Shown piece after piece: positions 8,699-20,188 of a DNA stretch of 64,000 nucleotides. The stretch's first letter is position 1; each line of letters opens with the position of its first letter. The stretch is from the NCBI GenBank assembly GCA_038258215.1, contig JBBSQC010000008.1, positions 61,682 through 125,681 of the forward strand, in the 5' to 3' direction. The translations under genes were made by a program, and so were the position numbers. Below the pieces are notes generated by a model, which worked only from the letters and a program-made list of their open reading frames with translations, did no database searches and was not told the origin of the DNA. The stretch comes from Fodinibacter sp038258215. GTDB taxonomy: Bacteria > Actinomycetota > Actinomycetes > Actinomycetales > Dermatophilaceae.

Positions 8699-10375
8699 GT
8701 GGCCCGATCCGCCATCGCCGGGGCCTCGGACGCGGTCGACACCGGGGCTGACGGCCTCCGCCGGCGCGTCGCCGATCTCGGGCTCGCCGGGCGGTCAGCA
8801 GCCGCGACCCTCCGTCACCGCTGGCGCCGATCGCTGCAGCTGCGCGTCGTCACGACGACGATGGTGCTGGGGCTGGCCGCGGTCTCCATCCTCGGTGGCG
8901 TCCTCTACTCACAGATCGCCGGGGGCCTGCAGGCCGACCGGGTCGACAGCTCCCAGTCCGAGGCGCTCGCGCTCACCGCAACGGCGCAGGCCCAGTGGGG
9001 CAACTCCACCTCGACCTCGGTGGAGGTGCTCAACCAGTCCGCCGAGGACATCATGCTGCGCATCCTCGCCGTGCCGGGCTCGGGCCGCTACGTCGTCATG
9101 GAGCGCTCCGCCCGCAACGACAGCGACATCGTGCTCGCCGGCCTCACCAGCAGTGCCGACGTCGACATCGACATGATCAGCCCGCAGCTCCAGGCCGCTG
9201 TCGCCACGAACCCGGACCGTCAGCAGACCCAGATGAGCGAGGTGAACATCGGAGGGGTCGACCTGCCTGCGGTGATCGTCGGAAGCGTCGTCGAGATCCC
9301 GAACGCCGGCCCCTACGACCTCTACTTCATCTACCCGATGGCGCAGGAGGTCGCGACGATGGACCTCATCGGCAACGCCTTCATCGTGGCCGGCCTCGCC
9401 CTCACCCTCCTCGTCGGTGCCGTGGCCTGGGTGGTCACCCGGCAGGTGGTCGCACCGGTGCGTCGCGCCGGTGAGGTCGCTCAGCGGCTGTCGGCCGGCA
9501 AGCTCAACGAGCGGATGCCGTCGCGCGGGGAGGACGACCTCGCCGTGCTCGCCACGAGCTTCAACGGCATGGCCGACAGCCTCCAGTCCCAGATCCGCCA
9601 GCTCGAGGGTCTCTCGGCGGTGCAGCAGCGGTTCGTCTCCGACGTCTCCCACGAGCTGCGCACCCCGCTGACGACGATCAGGATGGCCGTCGACCTCATC
9701 CACGACGCGCGGTCCTCCTTCGACCCCTCGGTCGCCCGGTCCGCCGAGCTGCTCGCGGGGGAGCTCGACCGCTTCGAGGAGCTGCTCGCGGACCTGCTCG
9801 AGATCAGCCGGTTCGACGCCGGCGCGACGAGCGTGGACATCGAGCCGGTCGACCTGCGCGGCACCCTCGCCACGGTGGTGGAGGCCGCCCGTCCGCTGGC
9901 CGAGCGCCGCGGCAGCGTCGTCACCATCCACGCACCCGATGAGCCCACCGTCGCGGAGGTCGACGAGCGCCGCCTCGAGCGGATCCTGCGCAACCTCGTC
10001 GTCAACGCCATCGAGCACGGCGAGGGCCGACCCATCGACGTGTTCGTCGCGGCCGGTCACGACGCCGTGGCCGTCGTGGTCGCCGACCACGGGGTGGGCC
10101 TGCGACCCGGGGACGCCGCGAACGTCTTCACCCGGTTCTGGCGTGCCGACCCGGCCCGGGCCCGGACCACCGGAGGCACCGGGCTGGGCCTGTCGATCTC
10201 TTTGGAGGACGCCCGGTTGCACCACGGATGGCTCCAGGCGTGGGGGGAGCCCGGGGCCGGCTCCCGGTTCCGGCTCACCCTGCCCCAGCGGTCCGGCGAC
10301 ACCCTGCAGGGCTCGCCCCTCCCACTGGCCACGTCCGACATCCCCGTGCCGCCCCGTCGGGCGGCGCCCTCGTGA
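8699..10375 (+). CDS. mtrB: MtrB sensor histidine kinase
   Basis: A 558-residue kinase, the partner of MtrA. It has a membrane helix near 60-80, an extracytoplasmic sensor region to about 220, a second helix (FIVAGLALTLLVGAVAWVV), a HAMP linker, the H-box FVSDVSHELRTPLTTIRMAV and an intact ATPase domain (NLVVNAIEHG, VADHGVGLRPGD, GGTGLGLSIS). The cytoplasmic order matches mycobacterial MtrB. GTG 8699 directly follows the mtrA stop, and the TGA at 10373-10375 overlaps the lpqB GTG, so mtrA-mtrB-lpqB is one transcription unit. Confidence 0.93.
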   Translation: MARSAIAGASDAVDTGADGLRRRVADLGLAGRSAAATLRHRWRRSLQLRVVTTTMVLGLAAVSILGGVLYSQIAGGLQADRVDSSQSEALALTATAQAQWGNSTSTSVEVLNQSAEDIMLRILAVPGSGRYVVMERSARNDSDIVLAGLTSSADVDIDMISPQLQAAVATNPDRQQTQMSEVNIGGVDLPAVIVGSVVEIPNAGPYDLYFIYPMAQEVATMDLIGNAFIVAGLALTLLVGAVAWVVTRQVVAPVRRAGEVAQRLSAGKLNERMPSRGEDDLAVLATSFNGMADSLQSQIRQLEGLSAVQQRFVSDVSHELRTPLTTIRMAVDLIHDARSSFDPSVARSAELLAGELDRFEELLADLLEISRFDAGATSVDIEPVDLRGTLATVVEAARPLAERRGSVVTIHAPDEPTVAEVDERRLERILRNLVVNAIEHGEGRPIDVFVAAGHDAVAVVVADHGVGLRPGDAANVFTRFWRADPARARTTGGTGLGLSISLEDARLHHGWLQAWGEPGAGSRFRLTLPQRSGDTLQGSPLPLATSDIPVPPRRAAPS

Positions 10376-12132
10376 GGGTGCGGACCCTCGCGCTGGCCCT
10401 GCTGGTCCTGCTGCTCGCGGGATGCGGCGGGCTGTCCACCAGCGGGCCGGTGCAGCCCGGCCTGGAGGTCGGCTCTAGCGACCCCCAGGCGATTCGTGTC
10501 GTCTTTCCGGGGCCGCGCCAGGGCGCCAGCCAGGAGGACGTGGTCAGCGGGTTCATCCGCGCGGGTGCCGCGAGTGACGGGGTCTACGACAACGCCCGCA
10601 AGTTCCTCACCTCCCAGATGAGCGAGGTGTGGGACCCCGACGAGACCATCGTCCTGATGGCGGCCGACGAGGCGCCCTCGGTGACCCTGCTCAACCCGGC
10701 CACGGTCCAGGTGACCGCAGTGGCCGCCGGCACGATCGACTCCGCCGGGCGCTACACCGCGATCGCCCCCGGTGGGGTCGTCAGCCAGACCTTCGGGGTC
10801 ACCACCGTCGGGGGAGAGTGGCGGATCAGCGCCCTCCCCGAGGGAATGGGGCGCTGGGTCTCGCGCAACGACGTCAGCCGTCTGGTGCAGCCGTATGCCG
10901 TGCACTACGTGTCCACCAGCCACCGGGAGGTGGTTCCGGACGTGCGCTGGTTCCCCCTCGACAAGCTGGCCACCCGGCTGGCCCGTGCCCAGCTCGACCC
11001 CGTGCCCGAGCACCTGGCGGATGCGGTCAGCACTGCCGTGCCGGCCGGCTCGCGCCTCCTCGGGGACGCCGTCTCGATCGAGGACGGTGTCGCCACCGTC
11101 GACCTCATCTCCGGACGGCTCGACCCCGGGGGCGACACCCGGCAGAACCTCTGGGCGCAGTTCGTCGCCACCTTGACCCAGGACACCGCCGTCACCAGCG
11201 TCGCGATGCTCGTGGAGGGGGTGCCCGTGGACCTCCCGGGGGTCGTCGGCTCGGCCGGGACGTTGGCCGAGGTCGGCTTTCCCGCGTCCGCCCAGCGCAG
11301 TGACAGCCTTCCGGTGGTGCGCCGGGGCAGCGACGTCGTCGTCTTCGACGCCACCCGGCTGGGGGAGCCGGACCCCAAGCAGCCGGCCACCGGGGACTAC
11401 CCCTCCGTGCCCGCCGACTACCGGGACCTGGCGCTGTCCGCCGACGGCTCGGAGCTCGCCGCGGTCGACCCGGACGGGGCCCACCTCTCTCGGTGGCGCG
11501 GGGACACCCGCTACGAGGTGCCGCAGTTCGGCACCCGGGTGGGCCACCCGGCATACGACCAGCGGGGGTTCTTGTGGGCCGGGGGCGTGGGCACCGTCGA
11601 CGGGCAGCCGGTGCGGCTCTGGGCCGTCGACGTCGCGGCCGACCCCGCCAATCCGGACACCAGCCGCGCGACGCCCGTGCGCGCTGACTGGCTGGCGGGC
11701 CGGCGGGTCGTCGAGTCACGCGTGGCGCCCGACGGCGATCGGATCGTGATCGTCTCCACGCTGCCCGACGGCTCGGGTCCGCGCATCGACCTCGCCGGGG
11801 TCGTCCGGGGGAAGGGCGCGGTGCCGGAACGCCTCGCTGCGCCGCTGCGCCTGGGCACCTCGCTCAAGCAGGTCCGCGGACTGACCTGGGTGGACGCCAG
11901 CACCGTCGCGACGCTCGGGGTGCTGGAGGGGACGGCGCTGCGGCCGACCGTCCTCTCCGTCGGCGGGGACGTGCGCACGTTGGCCGAGGTGCCGGACGGG
12001 GACGCGGTCTCCGCCACGGGTGGCGAGCGCGACCTGTGGGTCGTGACGACACATGGGCGGCTCCTGGGTCGGGCCGGCTCGCAGTGGCTCGACAGCGGCC
12101 CGGCGACCGACCTCGCCACCGCCGCGGGCTGA
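10372..12132 (+). CDS. lpqB: LpqB lipoprotein with GerMN domain
   Basis: A 586-residue lipoprotein. The signal sequence LALALLVLLLAGCGG has a lipobox (LLAGC) with the acylated Cys near residue 17. A GerMN-type domain lies about 190-310 (ATRLARAQLDPVPEHLADAV, DAVSIEDGVATVDL), followed by a C-terminal half likely to be a beta-propeller. LpqB is the outer-leaflet accessory protein that modulates MtrB signalling in mycobacteria. GTG 10372 overlaps the mtrB stop (GTGA); an in-frame start at 10228 would place the signal sequence internally and is rejected. Confidence 0.92.
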   Translation: MRVRTLALALLVLLLAGCGGLSTSGPVQPGLEVGSSDPQAIRVVFPGPRQGASQEDVVSGFIRAGAASDGVYDNARKFLTSQMSEVWDPDETIVLMAADEAPSVTLLNPATVQVTAVAAGTIDSAGRYTAIAPGGVVSQTFGVTTVGGEWRISALPEGMGRWVSRNDVSRLVQPYAVHYVSTSHREVVPDVRWFPLDKLATRLARAQLDPVPEHLADAVSTAVPAGSRLLGDAVSIEDGVATVDLISGRLDPGGDTRQNLWAQFVATLTQDTAVTSVAMLVEGVPVDLPGVVGSAGTLAEVGFPASAQRSDSLPVVRRGSDVVVFDATRLGEPDPKQPATGDYPSVPADYRDLALSADGSELAAVDPDGAHLSRWRGDTRYEVPQFGTRVGHPAYDQRGFLWAGGVGTVDGQPVRLWAVDVAADPANPDTSRATPVRADWLAGRRVVESRVAPDGDRIVIVSTLPDGSGPRIDLAGVVRGKGAVPERLAAPLRLGTSLKQVRGLTWVDASTVATLGVLEGTALRPTVLSVGGDVRTLAEVPDGDAVSATGGERDLWVVTTHGRLLGRAGSQWLDSGPATDLATAAG

Positions 12133-12247
12133 GGCGACCCGCGCGTCCGTCGGCATCGTCGTCCACAGGGCGGCGAGGACTCGGAGTCCGTCCACAGGTT
12201 CGGCACCGATGCGGCCGATGCGCCCGGCGCCCGTGGAGGATCACGGC

Positions 12248-13069
12248 ATGGGGTGGGTCCTAGGGACGTGGGCGTGGTCGGGGCTCGGGTCGGCGGTCGG
12301 CGCGGCTGCCGACCTGGTGCTGCCGTCCCGGTGCGCCGCCTGTCCGGCACCACAGGGGCCATTGTGCCCGTCGTGCCGCGCCGAGGTGCGGGCCGCCGGG
12401 TTCGTCGGGGGCCCCCGACGCGTCGGACCCACGCCGCCCACACCGGGTATGCCCGCGTGCTGGTCCGCGGTGCGCCTGGTGGGTCCGGTCCGTACGGCCG
12501 TCACCGCATTCAAGGACCAGGACCGGCGAGATCTCGGCCCCGTGCTCGGGGCACTGCTCGCGGCGGCCCTTGCGAGCGCCCTGGCGAGCGATCAGGCCCT
12601 TCGCCGGGCCGTGGTGGGCGGCTCGCGCGTGCTCGTGGTGCCGATGCCGACGTCCCCGTCCTCGGGGCGGCGTCGCGGGGATGACCCGGTGGGGTCGATG
12701 ACGCGGCGGGCGGTCGACCTCGTGGGCACCGGGGGGCGGTCTGCGCCGCTGGTGCTTGCTCCCGCCGTGCGCCACGCACGTGCGGTCGCCGACCAGTCCG
12801 GGCTGGGGAGGGCGGCACGGGCCGACAACCTGAGCGGCGCGCTGACGCTCCACCCGGCCTGGCGGGTCGCGGTGGCGGGCGTCCCCTGCGTGCTGTGCGA
12901 CGACGTCGTCACGACCGGGGCCTCGCTCACCGAGGCTGCCCGGGTGCTCCGGGCGGCGGGCGCGAGGGAGGTGCTCGCGGCCACCGTGGCCGCGACGATG
13001 CGCCACGGCGAGGGGGTGGACCCTCGACGCCACAGCCTTCCCCTTGTGGCTCCGTGGGTCCCGGGCTAG
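12248..13069 (+). CDS. ComF-family phosphoribosyltransferase
   Basis: A 273-residue ComF-like protein. A putative zinc site CAACPAPQGPLCPSC lies near residues 27-41, and the C-terminal half holds the PRPP-binding loop VLCDDVVTTGASL near 215. ComF proteins act in DNA uptake or recombination in naturally competent bacteria; their role in most actinobacteria is unclear. ATG 12248 is preceded by GGAGG at 12233-12237, a good ribosome binding site, so the longer open frame from 12053 is not used. The gene sits between lpqB and hpf, as in mycobacteria. Confidence 0.88.
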   Translation: MGWVLGTWAWSGLGSAVGAAADLVLPSRCAACPAPQGPLCPSCRAEVRAAGFVGGPRRVGPTPPTPGMPACWSAVRLVGPVRTAVTAFKDQDRRDLGPVLGALLAAALASALASDQALRRAVVGGSRVLVVPMPTSPSSGRRRGDDPVGSMTRRAVDLVGTGGRSAPLVLAPAVRHARAVADQSGLGRAARADNLSGALTLHPAWRVAVAGVPCVLCDDVVTTGASLTEAARVLRAAGAREVLAATVAATMRHGEGVDPRRHSLPLVAPWVPG

Positions 13070-13079
13070 CGTCGGGCCA

Positions 13080-13085
13080 TAGTCT
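13080..13085 (+). promoter_or_regulatory. Likely -10 box of hpf
   Basis: TAGTCT lies about 80 bases upstream of the hpf ATG. A second candidate, TAGCGT, is at 13067-13072 at the end of comF. The leader between them and hpf contains an inverted repeat CCACCGGAGGTGG and a GAGGAGG ribosome binding site before the ATG. Confidence 0.4.
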
Positions 13086-13163
13086 CGATCCACCGGAGGT
13101 GGTGCCGCGACCGCCGGATCGGCCTGAGCAGAGCCACGACGCACCAGCACCGAGGAGGACCAC

Positions 13164-13829
13164 ATGGACGTTGTCGTCACCGGACGGCACCTGACCGTCT
13201 CCGACCGTTTTCGGGCGCACATCGAGGAGAAGCTGGAAAAGATCACCCAGCTCGCCCCGCGCACGAGGCGGGTGGAGGTTCTTGTCAGCCACGAGCCCAA
13301 CAAGCGCCAGGCGAAGTCCTGCGACCGGGTCGAGATCACCTGCTACGCCAAGGGTCCGGTCGTCCGGGCCGAGGCGTGCGTCGAGGACAAGTACGCCGCC
13401 CTCGACATGGCGATCGACAAGCTGATGGAGCGGCTCCGGCGCCAGCACGATCGGCGACAGGTCCACCGTGGACGCCGGACGCCGGAGTCGGTCGCCCGAG
13501 CCACCGCACGCATCGCGGCTCCTGACGAGGCCGCCTCCGAGGCCGCTGCTCCCGACGCGGCGGAGCAGTTCGCCGACTCGCCCGTCGAGGTCCGCGAGAA
13601 GGTGCACCGCTCCGAGCCGATGACGCTGGCCGACGCGCTGAGCGAGATGGAGCTGGTCGGTCACGACTTCTACCTCTTCCACGACGTCGACACCGACCGC
13701 GCGAGCGTCGTCTACCGACGGCGGGGCTGGTCCTACGGCGTACTCCACCTCGACCTCGACGGGTCCCTGGACGTCGGGTCCGGCCCTCGGGTGGGCGCGG
13801 ACGGGGGCTCCGAAGCCGCGGCGTCGTGA
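13164..13829 (+). CDS. hpf: Long-form ribosome hibernation promoting factor
   Basis: A 221-residue long HPF. The N-terminal S30AE domain (about 1-105) begins MDVVVTGRHLTVSDRFRAHI and would bind the decoding centre of the 30S subunit. After a linker, the C-terminal dimerisation domain (about 160-205) has SEPMTLADALSEMELVGHDF and YRRRGWSYGVLHL, which in long HPFs joins two ribosomes into 100S particles. ATG 13164 follows a strong GAGGAGG site. It lies between comF and secA-linked genes, the expected actinobacterial position. Confidence 0.93.
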   Translation: MDVVVTGRHLTVSDRFRAHIEEKLEKITQLAPRTRRVEVLVSHEPNKRQAKSCDRVEITCYAKGPVVRAEACVEDKYAALDMAIDKLMERLRRQHDRRQVHRGRRTPESVARATARIAAPDEAASEAAAPDAAEQFADSPVEVREKVHRSEPMTLADALSEMELVGHDFYLFHDVDTDRASVVYRRRGWSYGVLHLDLDGSLDVGSGPRVGADGGSEAAAS

Positions 13830-13884
13830 GGTGGTGACCCTCCCGGTGCGCCGTCGCCGGTGGGCAGAGCGGGCGGCGACCTGA

Positions 13885-13890
13885 CACGAT
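13885..13890 (+). promoter_or_regulatory. -10-like box, leaderless start of response regulator
   Basis: CACGAT lies seven bases before GTG 13898. The same TGACACGATGG context occurs before the WS/DGAT gene at 25441-25450, which makes a shared promoter type likely. Confidence 0.4.
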
Positions 13891-13897
13891 GGGGTCC

Positions 13898-14599
13898 GTG
13901 GGCACCGTGGTGAGTGACAGGTCGGCTCCCGGAGTCGAGGCGCCGGAACCCATCCGCGTCGTGATCGCCGACGACCACCAGCTCTACCGCCAGGGCATGA
14001 AGGTCGTCGTCGAGCTCGACGGCGCGGCCCAGGTCGTCGGAGAGGCCAGCAACGGGTCCGACGCCATCGAGGTGTGCGTGAGCCTCATCCCGGACGTCGT
14101 CCTGATGGACGTGCGGATGCCGGGGCTCGGTGGCATCGAGGCGGCGCTCCGGGTCAAGGCCGCGGTGCCGTCGGCCCGGATCCTCATGCTGACGATGTCC
14201 GACGACGAGACCGACCTGTTCGACGCGATCAAGGCCGGCGCCAGCGGCTACCTCCTGAAGGACCGCCCCGGCGAGGAGGTGGCCGCGGCCATCGTCATGG
14301 TCCACGAGGGACAGGCCATCGTGCCCCCGAGCATGGCCGCGAAGCTGCTGGGCGAGTTCGGCAGGCTGAGCCGGGAGGCCAGCCCGCCGGCCGAGACCCA
14401 GCTGACCGAGCGGGAGGTCGAGGTGCTCCGACTCGTCGCCAGGGGGCTGGGGAACCGGGAGATCGCGCAGACCCTGGTCATCTCGGAGAACACCGTCAAG
14501 AACCACGTGCGCAACATCCTCGAGAAGCTCCACCTGCACTCCCGCGTGGAGGCCGCCGTCTACGCACACCGGCAGCACCTCCTCAGCGAATATGAGTGA
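13898..14599 (+). CDS. NarL/LuxR-family response regulator
   Basis: A 233-residue regulator with receiver domain (RVVIADDHQLYRQGMKVVV; phosphoacceptor Asp in DVVLMDVRMPGLGG) and a C-terminal LuxR helix-turn-helix (LTEREVEVLRLVARGLGNRE, SENTVKNHVRNILEKLHLHS). No kinase gene is adjacent, so it is an orphan within the window. GTG 13898 is preferred over ATG 13889 because it lies seven bases after the CACGAT box; ATG 13889 would fall inside that box. Its stop overlaps the start of the YcaQ-like gene, so the two may be co-transcribed. Confidence 0.9.
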   Translation: MGTVVSDRSAPGVEAPEPIRVVIADDHQLYRQGMKVVVELDGAAQVVGEASNGSDAIEVCVSLIPDVVLMDVRMPGLGGIEAALRVKAAVPSARILMLTMSDDETDLFDAIKAGASGYLLKDRPGEEVAAAIVMVHEGQAIVPPSMAAKLLGEFGRLSREASPPAETQLTEREVEVLRLVARGLGNREIAQTLVISENTVKNHVRNILEKLHLHSRVEAAVYAHRQHLLSEYE

Positions 14600-15824
14600 G
14601 ACCGCGTCCACGGTCCTCCTCAGCACGGCCGCGGCGCGGCGGATCGCCCTCGCCGCCCAAGGCTTCGCCCGTCCGCGCCCGGGCGCGCCCGGCATCCGCG
14701 ACGTGCGACGGGTCGTGGACACCGTCGGGGTGGTGCAGATCGACAGCGTCAACGTGCTCTCACGCAGCCACTACCTGCCCTTCTTCTCCCGTCTGGGCCC
14801 CTACGACCGGGTCCTCGTCGACCGGGCCCGTGACGCGGCGCCACGCCGGGTCGTGGAGTACTGGGCGCACGAGGCGTCCCTCGTGCCGCCGACGACCTGG
14901 CCGCTGCTGGACTTCCGGATGCGCCGGGCCCGCTCGGACGCGTGGGGCGGGATGCAGCGTGTTGCCCGCGACCACCCGGACCTCGTCGACGCCGTGCTGG
15001 ACGAGGTGGCGCGCCGCGGCCCGGTCACCAGCCGTCAGGTCGAGGCGGCCCTCGCCCACGACCTACCTCGAGAGCGCGAGGACTGGGGGTGGAACTGGTC
15101 GCTCGTCAAGAGCGCCCTCGAGCACCTCTTCTGGTCCGGGGAGGTCTCCAGCGCGGGGCGCACGACCCAGTTCGAGCGTCGGTATGCCGTGCCGGCGCGG
15201 GTGCTGCCCCCCGCGATGCGCGACCAGGCCCTCGACCCGTCGCGGCGCCCCGGTGAGGCCGAGGCGTTCCGGGCGCTCGTCGAGATCGCGGCCCGGGCGC
15301 ACGGTGTCGGCACCGAGCAGTGCCTTCGGGACTACTTCCGTCTCGCGCCGGAACAGGCCCGGCCCGCCATCGCCTCCCTCGTCGCTGACGGGACCCTGCT
15401 CCCGGCGACGATCCAGGGGTGGCGGCGTCCGGCATACCTCCATCACCTCGCGAGGCGGCCGCGACGGGTACGCGCCCGAGCGCTGCTGTCACCGTTCGAC
15501 TCCCTCATCTGGCAGCGGGACCGTACCCGGGCGATCTTCGGCTTCGACTACCGGCTCGAGATCTACGTGCCCGAGCACCTGCGGGTGCACGGCTACTACG
15601 TGCTGCCCTTCCTGCTCGGCGAGGACCTCGTGGCCCGCCTCGACCTCAAGGCCGACCGCGCGGCCGGCGTGCTCCGGGTGGTCCGGTGCACCTGGGAGCC
15701 CGGGCGGGGCGGGCCCGACGACCGGTGCGAGCTCGACGAGGAGCTGGGCCTGATGGCTGCCTGGCTCGACCTCGCAGCCCCACCCCCCCGACTTATTGCG
15801 CTCCAGCCACCCGCCAGCCCCTGA
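14592..15824 (+). CDS. YcaQ/AlkX-type winged-helix DNA glycosylase
   Basis: A 410-residue protein of the HTH_42 (YcaQ/AlkZ) family of alkylation and cross-link DNA glycosylases. The N-terminus carries VVQIDSVNVLSRSHYLPFFS; QID is the Q-phi-D catalytic motif of the YcaQ/AlkX branch, whereas AlkZ has Q-phi-Q. The segment EYWAHEASLVP is also typical. It would open damaged or cross-linked bases for repair. ATG overlaps the preceding regulator stop. The last residues are encoded by the left arm of a dispersed palindrome and the stop lies in its loop, so the natural C-terminus may have been replaced. Confidence 0.85.
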   Translation: MSETASTVLLSTAAARRIALAAQGFARPRPGAPGIRDVRRVVDTVGVVQIDSVNVLSRSHYLPFFSRLGPYDRVLVDRARDAAPRRVVEYWAHEASLVPPTTWPLLDFRMRRARSDAWGGMQRVARDHPDLVDAVLDEVARRGPVTSRQVEAALAHDLPREREDWGWNWSLVKSALEHLFWSGEVSSAGRTTQFERRYAVPARVLPPAMRDQALDPSRRPGEAEAFRALVEIAARAHGVGTEQCLRDYFRLAPEQARPAIASLVADGTLLPATIQGWRRPAYLHHLARRPRRVRARALLSPFDSLIWQRDRTRAIFGFDYRLEIYVPEHLRVHGYYVLPFLLGEDLVARLDLKADRAAGVLRVVRCTWEPGRGGPDDRCELDEELGLMAAWLDLAAPPPRLIALQPPASP

Positions 15825-15864
15825 TCCGGGGGTCCAGGGGTGGCTGGAGCGCAATAAGTCGGGG
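15784..15864. repeat. Dispersed palindromic element, copy 1
   Basis: A 25-bp perfect inverted repeat: left arm 15786-15810, right arm 15840-15864, extended by two more pairs, with core CGACTTATTGCGCTCCAGCC. It sits exactly between convergent genes: the YcaQ stop is in the loop and the GNAT stop (15865-15867) abuts the right arm. Related copies are at 29086-29160 and 44192-44265. It can form a bidirectional terminator-like hairpin, but it has no clear U-tract, so it may instead be a REP- or MITE-like repeat. Confidence 0.8.
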
Positions 15865-16998
15865 TCAGGGGCGCAGGAGCTCCCAATGGAGGGCGTCGAC
15901 GGTGCGGCCGTCGGGCAGCAGGTCGGCAGCGCTCTCGTGCCCCCAGATCGTGAACCCGAGCCGGTCGAGCACGGTGTTGCTCGCGACGTTGTCCTCCGCG
16001 GTCTGCGCGGTGAGGCGGCGCAGGCCGAGGCCACCGGCCCGGCGTGGGGTGAGCGCGTGGTGGGCCAGCACCCGTGCCGCAGCGGTGGCCACCCCCCGGC
16101 GCCGGGCGCTCGGCAGCACCTGGTAGCCCAGCTCCGCGCTGTCGTCGTCGAGCGTCCCCTCGGTGACGAAGACCAGCACCTCGCCCAGGGCCGCGTCGGT
16201 GCGGTCCTCGGCGACGCACCAGCTCAGGGTCTGCCCGAGCGACATCTTCTCCCGCCGGGTGAGCAGCCACTCCGGGAAGGTGTCCGCGTCGAGCACCCCA
16301 CGGGCCGGCATGTGGTGCACCGGCTGGTCGCGCGGCTCCAGGTGGCCCACGTCCTCGTCGCGCCACGGACGCAGCCGGATGCCGCCCGCCTCCGGCGAGG
16401 GCAACACCCGCGGGTCCTCCCACGGGGTGCTCGCCTCCATGACGTCGTGGGCTCCGAGGCTCGCGAGCCAGGCGTCGACGGCTGGGCCCTCCACCGCGTC
16501 GAGGAGTCCGGGCACCGTGCCGTGGTGGGTGAACCCGCAGGACCAGGCCACCCGCCAGCTTGCGAAGTTGCCGCGCTCGGCCTGCCAGTGCACCCGCGCG
16601 CCCCCCTCGCGGAACCACCACTGACCGACGAGCCGCAGCGCACTGGCCATCAGCCCCTGGCCGCGTCCCTCCGGGTGCAGGCCGAAACCCGTTTCCGCCG
16701 CCGTCCCAGGCCTCGGCCGCAGGTCGATGGTGCCGAGGTATCGCGACTCGGGGTCGCTCGCGGCGGTGATCGCCCAGTGCCGGAGCCCCGAGGGGTCGTT
16801 CCAGCCGGCCTCGATGAGGACCAGCCACTCGCGCCCGTTGGACGCCGTGTAGGGCCGCGGGATCGTGGTCCACCGCAGGCTCTGCTCGTCGCGGCTCTGC
16901 TCGACGATGCGCTCGAGGTCCTCGGGCCGGTGGGCACGCAGCCGCACGAGCCCGTCGGTGAGGTCGGGCACGCAGCCCGGGAACGGCATCCGGCTCAT
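15865..16998 (-). CDS. Tandem GNAT N-acetyltransferase
   Basis: A 377-residue protein with two GNAT domains. The first (about 10-180) has the acetyl-CoA loop region FGLHPEGRGQGLMASALRLV; the second (about 205-377) has LGYQVLPSARRRGVATAAAR and ASNTVLDRLGF. Both are of the RimJ/RimL-like type that acetylate protein N-termini or small molecules; the substrate is unknown. ATG 16998 is taken as start because the RimJ-like pattern (LVRLRAHRPEDLERI) follows it closely; the open frame extends to 17079 without a better site. Its 3' end abuts the palindromic repeat. Confidence 0.8.
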   Translation of the reverse strand: MSRMPFPGCVPDLTDGLVRLRAHRPEDLERIVEQSRDEQSLRWTTIPRPYTASNGREWLVLIEAGWNDPSGLRHWAITAASDPESRYLGTIDLRPRPGTAAETGFGLHPEGRGQGLMASALRLVGQWWFREGGARVHWQAERGNFASWRVAWSCGFTHHGTVPGLLDAVEGPAVDAWLASLGAHDVMEASTPWEDPRVLPSPEAGGIRLRPWRDEDVGHLEPRDQPVHHMPARGVLDADTFPEWLLTRREKMSLGQTLSWCVAEDRTDAALGEVLVFVTEGTLDDDSAELGYQVLPSARRRGVATAAARVLAHHALTPRRAGGLGLRRLTAQTAEDNVASNTVLDRLGFTIWGHESAADLLPDGRTVDALHWELLRP

Positions 16999-17107
16999 GT
17001 CGACCAGCCAACCACCGCAGCGGGGCCGTGGGAACTCCCCCCGCCGTGTGCCACGTTGGCCCCGTGGGCCCGCACCCACCGTTTCCGTGGGGCGAGCCCG
17101 GCTCGAC

Positions 17108-17113
17108 TACCCT
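17108..17113 (+). promoter_or_regulatory. Likely -10 box of secA
   Basis: TACCCT lies about 54 bases upstream of the secA GTG. An AAGGGAG ribosome binding site is at 17152-17158, eight bases before the start, so secA has a normal leader, unlike many genes here. Confidence 0.4.
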
Positions 17114-17166
17114 AGGCAGGTCCGGTCGAGCCGACCGCATGCAGTCACGCCAAGGGAGTCCCACAC

Positions 17167-20112
<2,946 letters not shown>

Positions 20113-20170
20113 GCGACACGGTCCTTCCCGGTTGAGGAGCCTCCTCGGTCACGTGCGGATCGTGTGCGTG

Positions 20171-20188
20171 CTGACGTCGCGCCGTCAG
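20171..20188. terminator. Hairpin between convergent secA and Rv3235-like gene
   Basis: CTGACG and CGTCAG form a 6-bp stem around TCGCGC, overlapping the stop codon of the minus-strand gene. A second inverted repeat GAGGAGCCTCCTC lies about 30 bases upstream toward secA. No clear T-run is present. Confidence 0.35.

Noticed and set aside
12053..12247. Longer ComF start
   Set aside because: It overlaps lpqB and lacks family sequence; GGAGG at 12233-12237 directs translation to ATG 12248.
12248..13069. ComF gene as evidence of natural competence
   Set aside because: ComF-like proteins are common in non-competent actinobacteria and no other competence gene is in the window.
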